Source: Apium graveolens (taxonomy: Eukaryota > Streptophyta > Magnoliopsida > Apiales > Apiaceae). Taken from it: a stretch of DNA of 64,000 nucleotides. The DNA is taken from NCBI RefSeq assembly GCF_009905375.1, contig NC_133650.1, positions 66,715,669-66,779,668 on the forward strand. Direction: 5' to 3'. Both the position numbers and the translations under genes were made by a program. The number at the start of each line of letters is the position of its first letter. Position 1 is the first letter of the stretch. Below the pieces are notes generated by a model. It searched no databases and had not been told where the DNA came from. It worked only from the letters and a program-made list of their open reading frames with translations. Shown here piece after piece: positions 55,641-64,000 of this stretch.

Positions 55641-58600
55641 CGTAATCGCTACTACCTTCTGTTCCTAACATTATACTGGTTATACTTCTGCTCGTTAGCG
55701 TTCTATAACCTTTTAATAACCACGTCAACCTTAGTATCACGAATGTGTTTCCATTCCGAATACCACCATAACTTTACTACTCCTTTTTCAGCTGTTTCTA
55801 TTTTTGAAAGCTTGATCCATCATATAGAAGTAAAAGAATTCATTGAGAGATCACTATGATCATGAACACTTGTTACATTGCATAGTTAGTACAGAAGGTG
55901 GCCAGCCTTTAGTACTTGACAAGAAATTAAACAATAGATGGTATCCTACTAGGCTTCTATCACACAGATAGATAGTCATTCGGCAATACCTCCCCTTCTG
56001 GAAGGGTTGTTCTTCTCAGCTTACATGAAATGAAAAGAAGAGAAAAGAACGAACTGAAGAGAATTGTGTATTCGTAAAAATTTTATTTCCATAAAATATC
56101 TGGCTTGGAATCTACCTCTGAACTATAGAGGTCTGTCATAGGAGAACAAAACATATATGTATTTATATCAACATCAAGTATTATAGCATCGTATTTCACA
56201 TGCCTAAATATTTTCGCTGTCCCGTCCATCATTCTATGGACCCATGCTCTTCCTCGAGCTTATACACAATCACCTTTGAAACTCCCTCGACATCGAAAAT
56301 CGAATCTGGGATCTCATTCTATATATCACCGTTACTAGGATTCTATGCTCGCACCGCAACCTTCCTCATATAGTAATACGACTCTCTATTGATAAGAAGG
56401 AATAAATATTCAATAGGTAGATACTCTACTTAATTAGTCTATCAATGATAACTTATACACTACCACGACCCGATTAGTGGTACTTAATCTCAACATCCAT
56501 TCCAATACAACTCTCATGGTTGTAATCAGCTCATTACTCGCAGAATCATTGCTGCCTTACTATGGTCCACCACTGACCTACTGTCATCATTCACTTTCCA
56601 TGAAATCTTAATATCTAACCATACGGAGTCCATATATGTCGTATAAAATTCTTCTAAGGAGGTAACCTAATCACCATTCATGATTCATGAAGAACACTCC
56701 TGATCCTGACATACATACATGACATGAAGTAGATAAAATTGCAGAAGAGTTTCAGTCAAAGCAACGATAGCAGGTGAATACCATTCTTAATCGTATGCCT
56801 TAAATAGAAGACTTAACTCAAGGTTCGTTTAGTCCTTTTGAAACATGGTCCAGGCTCATTCTCAAGATAGTACCTTCTAAGATTGATAGCCCGCTCATGG
56901 CGATTACATACATTAAACCTTTACCAAACTACTATGACGGTTGGGTATTGCACAGTCATCAGAAGGAATGTCAATCTTTCAAACCATAATACAACCTTTA
57001 CGGCTTCAACCATTATCACTGTACTCCTCTGGCACAAGCGCCTATAATTATCCTCTTACCTTTAAAGTGTCGGCCACCTCTTTGGCCTTTCCTGATAGTA
57101 AAATTTCCTTACAGTCAATGTCATTTTAACCACCTCCAAATAAATTTTCTACCTTATTTCAATCACTGCTTTTGTGAAGATGTATTCCTTAAAATCTGAT
57201 GAGTAAAAAAAAATATCACCATTTTTCCATAAGTTATTGCCTCAGTCTTTAGAGGTTAATCACTGTCACGACTGACTCTCAATCATACTTAGAACATCTT
57301 TTATCTTAGGTCCTAATTGCCCTGAACAATTTCGACCTTTACTGGTTCGATCCATACTTTCTCGTGGTTTAACACGTGCCCCACTTGGCATCATTATAAT
57401 TACGTCATATTTCCTTTATCAATATTTCTATTCATGAGAATTTTGAATATTACCTTTCTCCTTGTAAAACCTCTAAGGTTATCCTTGAATCGTTCCTCCC
57501 GTATTCCCTAGATACAGGGCATATCAAAATACCATATAATAATACTAGAATCATTGTCTATATACTTTTGAAAAATTTCTCCACTGATTCTTTAAAGGTT
57601 GTTGTTACCTTAATTCTTTCCAATTCATACTGTCAAAACTCATACTATCCCTATTAAGGGTGAAATGCCAACCTTTATGCATTCCCCTAGGATTCATTTT
57701 AAGTTACTGATGTTCTATCCTTAATTCCACCTTTAAAAAGGTACATGCATCCTTCCATGGATAAATCAAGTCATATATTCCTGATAAGGGTGTCTTATTC
57801 AATCATTTCCACCTCGATAGTATATGCCTAATTTCACAATAACATCTGTATTCAAAATGAGGTCAATCAATATGGCCTCCAAAAGATAACAACGGTTATC
57901 CGCTTTTCTTGCCTAATTTGGTAACGATAACAAGGATGTTCAGGAAGATATTGGTCATGTTCAACGTGAACTTCTTCTTAATAATTCCTTATTTACTTTT
58001 GTTATTTATCTCAACAGTCACCTCAATGCTGGGATATCTTTCATACCTAGCGTCTCTCTTTTTGGGTATCAAGCCACCAGTCTTACACTTCACATTCTTG
58101 AAGGTCACTTCCTTCATCCACTTTTCCTAATTTCGTACTTCCTTGTCTCCTCAGTCTATCCGCATTTTATTATTCATCCTTCGAACTATCTCAAGGTTTC
58201 CTCGGATCCTCCCAACTTACAGGGAATAAAATATATGTATCTCTTATGCCTTCAACCATCAATTTTTAACTCATGGTGAATCACCCTCATCTTGAAGATT
58301 ACATACTTCTCTATTTCTATTGCTACGAGTCTTTAGGGTTTCCTCATACCTAACTCCCTTATCATTCTTCAAACTCTATTGCCTTTATATTCCTTTCCAC
58401 TTCAATTCCTTTTTTTTTCCTTTCTCTTATCATTATTTCATGAACCAACACAACATAAGCATTGATTTCAAATATCTCGTCATTCTGGATTCGTGCCCTC
58501 AGAACGAATCTTGACAACTTTTACAACTTAGATTCATAATTCATCATACTCGTCTGCCTTTGCTCTGGCTCTAAAGCCTTTACAATATCTCCATAACCTT

Positions 58601-59561
58601 GGGAAGTACTTTCCTGAAAACAATTGACTGAACTTAAATCAGTTTATTATAATCTCTTGCTACGTGCCTTCCTTGGCCATTCACCTGCGGGTGGTCTCTC
58701 TCTTAGGAGGGTAAGTGACAAAAACAGTCTTTTGTGGTTCATCCATCATTTAGAATCTCAAATGATTCCTATATTTCCTTTAGCCAGGCTCTTGCCTCGA
58801 CTGGGCCAGCTTGTTCCTTGGAACTCTGAGAGCTTAGCGACTTAGAGGTCCTGAAAGAATTTCCCACTACCTTGTTTCCCTCAAGGTGGTGGTTGGGAAT
58901 AAAGTATAAGTTCTGTTTAGACAGGTCCATGAATTTCCGTATAGGAGTACCGTCTTGGGTCTCCTGACCTCGCTCGACTTCTGTTTTCTCAGTCTAAATA
59001 TTTCTTCCTACTCCCCATAATTGGGGTCATCTTTTAATTTAAACTCCTCATTTCCACTTTAGTATATTCTGGGTTCCTTATATCTTAATTGCAACCTCCC
59101 TGATTATCACATTCAAGGTTTGCCCCTAATCTTATTCCTTGTGGGGGCATATTAGTTGGAAAATTTTTGAGAATCTCTGGATATTTGTCTTACTTACTTT
59201 GCTCAAGTCTTTCCCTCGTTCAGTCCTTGCACGATTGCAAATTATGAATTCTCAAGTTCGATAAACTTCATGACACTCTCTTAAGTGTTAATAGAGCAAT
59301 TAACAATGTGATCTCATCACAAACAAACTGATCTGAACTGAAATTAATGAATATATACATAACCATTTGTTCGAGGGTACAACAACTGAACACATTAAAG
59401 AGAATTACATCATTTGATCTGATCGCTTCTATCTCAAAAGTACTACCATAGATAATCATCTAGTCATTAAAACTAATCATCCATAACTTAGGCTAATCCT
59501 CCAAAAGCGGTGCTGCATTAAATTCTTGTCAGATTGTTCAGACTCTGCACACTATTATGGA
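55641..59561 (-). pseudogene. decayed chromovirus pol and gag interior
   Basis: By position this should be integrase, RNase H, RT, protease and the rest of gag on the minus strand. I could not read any conserved catalytic motif in a frame longer than a few dozen codons, so the region is either very old, rearranged or replaced. The plus-strand open frames here are short and have no family resemblance. Confidence 0.5.
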
Positions 59562-60334
59562 TCAAGAAATACGGGCACGCACGACATCCCTAACCTGCTC
59601 CATTAAGGCGGTGATGAGGTCTAGGATAGTTTCAAGTAGAGCTGGATCAATCTGACCCTCAAGATGGCCTCTAGCTGTAACACGGGTGGTAGCCTCAATC
59701 CTTTCCATGCTATGAACTAATCCTGCCGGAAGTACCCCGCCCTCAATCCTTGGTGCAGTAAGTCGATCCAACAGATCACTCCTAACATTACGGGCCTCGG
59801 ACAGGCCACCCAAAGTCATGTGATAATTGGCGATAAGAGAAGCCTGAGTGGTAGCATCTAGCAGTCCATGGGGTGCAGGTGGTGCAGACCCAGGAGATCC
59901 AAACGGATAACCAAGCACTGTATCAGGTGACAATGGTGCAGGAGATAAAGGTGGCATTTCCTCAGTAGGTGCTGGGCTCTGTACAGGGGAGGGAACAGGA
60001 ATTGGTGGAACCTCATGGATGTCTACAGGAACCTCTGGAAGAGGGTCTGATACTGGTATAATTGGGGTCTGGAAGCCCCCACTCCTTCTGCCCTCATTAA
60101 CCTTTGTGCCCTTGGTGACTCTTCATCCTCTAGTGCCACCCTCACGGCCATTCTTGCTCTGGTAGTCGCCCTGACTACGGTCATCAATTCCTCAGCGGTC
60201 CTCTCTTCATTCTCATCAGGATCCTCCATGAGATCCTCCTCAGCCACAATCCTTTCCGGAATAACATCCTCAACCGCAACATTCTCAATATGAATCTCAT
60301 CCGGTCCCTCATTAGGGTACTCCATCGGATTCAC
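59562..60334 (-). pseudogene. gag-position ORFs of the chromovirus, frameshifted
   Basis: Two frames, 60334-60023 and 59957-59562, lie 250 bases after the primer site. The first is acidic (EDLMEDPDENEERTAEELM); the second has PPLSPAPLSP, a proline-rich start, then a helical part (SLIANYHMTLGGLSEARNVR, MERIEATTRVTARGHLEGQ). I do not recognise a retrotransposon gag core. A gag N-terminal region is the simplest reading given the position. Confidence 0.5.
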
Positions 60335-60580
60335 AATTTGATCTCTAGCTTGTAATAAAACATCCTCATGCTGATGCTCCTGAACCTCAGGGTTCGGTGC
60401 CCCGCTGCCCTATACGAGAACGAACTATGTTACTATCACGATATTTATAAGGGTTCCCGTAAGGGTTTTAACTGTCAGTACTACGTTAGGTAGCCCGACT
60501 ATGAACTTAGCAAGAGTTCTTATTATCTTAGTGAACTTATTATCTTTACGTCACATCACCTCTGAGGTTTATAACGCTTA

Positions 60581-60592
60581 GCTCTGATACCA
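60581..60592 (-). other. chromovirus primer binding site, initiator methionine tRNA type
   Basis: On the minus strand TGGTATCAGAGC starts four bases (GAAG) after the LTR end. Confidence 0.92.
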
Positions 60593-60596
60593 CTTC

Positions 60597-63500
60597 TGTA
60601 ACACCCCCAAATCCGGGGTCGGGGATCCGGGTTGTCACGAGTTCCATTTCCCTTAATAACACCCAATCTTAATAAATAATCAACTACTCTGTACTGTGAC
60701 CCCACAATAAACACACACACCACAAGTTATAGTCTCAGAGATGAACACTCAAAAATAACACAAGTCCTTATATTCCACAATTATAAACCGTTACACCTTA
60801 AAAAGGTTCTGAATAAATTTACATATTCCTTGCCATTATTACAATTCATAATATACATAAGTCTGGTACATTATTAGTTGAAAACTTAGCCTATTGGTAA
60901 TTTCTACCTCAGCTACAGCGTCCTCAGCGCTTCCAGAAAGCTGCGGAACGTTTCCTAATCGCTTTCGAATCGGGAGCTTGATCCTGTTCATCTTTTCTAT
61001 CTGTTGTTGTGTGATGAAAGAAGAAAGCAAGGGTGAGCAACAAGCCCACCAAAATAATATGCATAATTATTAACAATATATGAGCCTTCTCATAGTACTC
61101 ATGAAAGTCTTGGTCAAAAGAAATGAACCAAGTTGATATCTTAATGCGATGAAGTCGCAAAATATTCAGTATATATATACACATATACTTTTCAAAATAT
61201 GGGAAGTCCTCTTCCATGCATAATACTCAAAGAGTTCCAGTGTATAACTGTATAAAAATATCGTTGCAAGGTGATCTCATATATCTAACCTTGTCTCAAC
61301 GTTTTTCTGAAAATCTTTGTCATGCATAAGATAATCATTTACTAGATATAAGTTTAAAAGATGAAGTTACAAGATACTCCAATATACTTATATCTTTTCC
61401 AAATACTACTTGAACTACCACCGTTCAAGTTATAATTAGTTTTAAAAGTTCATCACACTGATGAGACTACAAGATAAGACTTGAATAGATTCAATCTTTG
61501 AAATATTTTGAAGGAAATGAAGTTATGATATACTTCATTAAGTCCCGATATATATATACACCTATATATATACATACGTTTCCTGAAAACCTCTGTCATG
61601 TAAAGTATGAATAGAATTGCAATATCCAATAAATTTGGAAAGGAAAGAATTTTGGCATAAACCTGATATCTTGCTGATCAGGCAAAGATACCAATAAGTA
61701 ACCTTTTCTACTAGTAGATGGACGAATTCTCCACTGGTCATCACCCTGGTCGCAATAGGACCTTATGCTGGACTGCCACTCAGCCACTTATGCATTTGAT
61801 GGACTCCCACTGAGCCACTTACACTATCATGGACGTCCACTGAGCCCATGTTGCTTATGCCGACTCAAATAGATGGACTTACTTCCCGAACGTTGGGTAA
61901 GTAATCAATTCATTTACCAAAACCGCAACCTTGTTGCGAATATAAAATACACCACAGAGCCAGATCCCTCAGGTTTTGAGCGAGTATTTAAATCCCCTTA
62001 AAAAGGAAGATCTTAAATATAAAAATGAGTTTTGGGATCCGCTCTAACTTTTAAAAATCATTTTGAAGACTCGAAAACACTTTAAAGAGTGTTTGGAGTA
62101 ATGCTGATTTAATGAAGTAAATCAGTCCCAATATTTTTAGAAAATGTCTAAATATTATTATTTAAATAATATTCCCATAAAGAATAATCTTTATACAAAT
62201 AATTGAAGTAGAAGTTGTTAGACTTATACTTGAAATGAGTATTAAATAACCAAAGATATACTTATATGAAAGTACTATCTTTATTTGAATAATCGAAAAT
62301 AAGTTTGATTATCGAAACATTATTCTTTAATAAAATAAAGAATATATCTCAGCAATTAATCGGAGTCATAGATCCTCAAATGAATATTCAAATAATATTC
62401 ATTAAATAATATAAACTGAGTCATAAGCCCTCGAATGAATATTCAAATAATATTCATTAAATAATATAAACTGAGTCATAAGCCCTCGAATGAATATTCA
62501 AATATTATTCAATAAATAATATAAAAGAGTCATAAGCCCTCGAATGAATATTCAAATAATATTCATTAAATAATATAAACTGAGTCATAAGCCCTCGAAT
62601 GAATATTCAAATATTATTCAATAAATAATATAAAAGAGTCATAAGCCCTCGAATGAATATTCAAATAATATTCAAATAATAAAATAAAAGGAGTCATAAG
62701 TCCTCGAATGAATATTCGTAATAATATTCATTGAATAAAATAAAGGAGTCATAAGCCCTCGAATGAATATTTGTAATAATATTCATTAAATAAAATAAAG
62801 TTATCGAATAAAGCTTATTCGATTAATAGTTTTAAAAAATATATCAATATATATATATATAAATATATATTATACTCGGGAGCCTCGCCTCCCTGTTTAG
62901 AAATATGTTCACCTTTTTTCCCCTATACTAAGGGTAAACTCAAATACCGCTTATCTCTAGCATAGATATTATGCAACTATAAGCATTTGAACCAACAGAT
63001 ATATAAATCAAGAATATGAAACAGACATGCATATATACCATATCACATGCTACAATATATCGCAAGAATTTGCTAATAACCAATATGCATTTATCGCAAG
63101 ATCATGCATATACACATATACATCACAACAACAGTTATACGGGTAGAAAACTTGCCTGAGCGACTGGGGGTCACGAATGGCTCGGGACGAGTCTGGTAAC
63201 CTATAAACAACAAGTTGGAATTAAACCAAAGTCACTTGTAATTCTATACTCTTACCAAATTAGACTCTAAAGCTCGCTTTGCGCTTACTGATTCTCTTAA
63301 GTCACTCGAGTACCCTCGGCTCCACCATTTTTAATAAATTAACCATTAGGAGTTTTAAGGCGATTCCTTCGCGAGTGTCTTACCAACTGCCTAACACTCT
63401 TACCATAATTGTTTCATACACTAATTAACCCTTTTTGGTCTTTAACCTATGTTTCAAAGTAAGGCAAGGGGAAAAGTTTCGTTCGCGAAACGCTGTTACT

Positions 63501-64000
63501 TAAAACGGTCGTTTCTCCTAAATCGTACATCGGAATCAAACAAACTACATATCAAAACGAAGCTCGTAACATGAACTATCTAAACATCGCAATGGTCATA
63601 ATCTAGCAGGGAGTTCTCGGGTCCAAATGTTATGAACAAAAGCAGTCTAAAGTAAATCGGACATTACGACGGCTATGTTTACGCGATTTCCCAATTTTAA
63701 ACCATTCAAAAACCATCACAATTCAACCTCAATCCATTCATAAAACCAAAGTCCATCCTTATCACATCATAACAGCCCCAATCAATTCAATATTAACATT
63801 TATACTTATGCTTAAGCTTGAATTTAACTATACTTAAGTTCTTTTAACCAAAACAACAAGATTCACCATTCTATTTCACTACCACTCCAACCCAAACTCT
63901 AAACCACAAGCATTAAGCTACTATATCACCATAACAATCAAAATCATCTTATTATACAAAGGAATCTAGGGTTTGGAGATGATATACCTTCCTTGAAATG
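60597..64000 (-). repeat. chromovirus 5' LTR, truncated by the window edge
   Basis: At least 3404 bp, nearly identical to 50909-54312 with scattered substitutions and small gaps (for example a 4-base loss near 63210). It contains the same eight-unit tandem repeat. Confidence 0.94.
62363..62800. repeat. 55-bp tandem repeat, eight units, in the 5' LTR
   Basis: Same units and unit order as 52676-53112, including the paired variants at units 3 and 5. Confidence 0.95.

Larger units (their letters stand above)
50909..64000 (-). mobile_element. Ty3/gypsy chromovirus (Tekay-like), incomplete at the right edge
   Basis: Direct LTRs at 50909 and 60597, a methionine initiator-type primer site at 60581-60592 and a minus-strand internal region define the element. 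Integrase C-terminal and chromodomain-like traces near 54940-55620 support a chromovirus. The LTRs are similar (an estimated 98% or more by eye) but the internal coding region is badly broken, so it was probably carried along by other copies. The second LTR runs off the window. Confidence 0.9.

Overview
This window is nuclear DNA from a flowering plant, almost certainly a eudicot with a large, repeat-rich genome. The evidence is a spliced plant gene for a BAG1-like ubiquitin-fold protein and several plant-specific transposon lineages: Athila, Tat/Retand and chromovirus Ty3/gypsy, Ty1/copia, CACTA, and probable Helitron and Stowaway pieces. There are no bacterial operons, no CRISPR array and no rRNA or tRNA gene that I can recognise. 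Only about 0.75 kb (40936-41688) looks like an ordinary host gene; most of the rest is nested mobile elements.

Layout. 1-1078 is part of a probable LTR of an element lying to the left, starting in an (AG)n tract. 1079-25275 is an Athila-type Ty3/gypsy element on the minus strand: 5' LTR 23823-25275, tRNA-Asp-type primer site, gag, protease, RT, RNase H, integrase and an env-position ORF. Two later insertions split it. A Ty1/copia element with two 1096-bp LTRs and target duplication AAAGT (6266-13885) sits in the RT region. A CACTA element with 3-bp duplication GAA (15797-22499) sits in gag. 25276-25950 is old repeat debris.

25956-36660 is the best preserved element: a Tat/Retand-like Ty3/gypsy retrotransposon with two LTRs that differ at about two positions, target duplication TCGGG, and one unbroken 1901-codon gag-pol frame on the minus strand. 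On the opposite strand it carries a three-exon gene with its own TATA box (28142-30047), next to a 20-bp tandem array. This antisense, intron-bearing gene inside a young retroelement is the most interesting system here.

36666-43481 is AT-rich intergenic DNA with the host gene, a probable Helitron terminus (39850), a Stowaway-like MITE and unexplained repeats. 43482-50908 is a second, decayed Athila copy on the minus strand (3' LTR 43482-44896), cut at 50908 by a large chromovirus (Tekay-like). That element has LTRs of about 4 kb (50909 to about 54909, and 60597 to beyond the window) with eight copies of a 55-bp repeat each, around a heavily decayed internal region.

The relative order of events can be read from the nesting: Athila copies first, then CACTA, copia and chromovirus insertions into them; the Retand-like element appears youngest by LTR identity.
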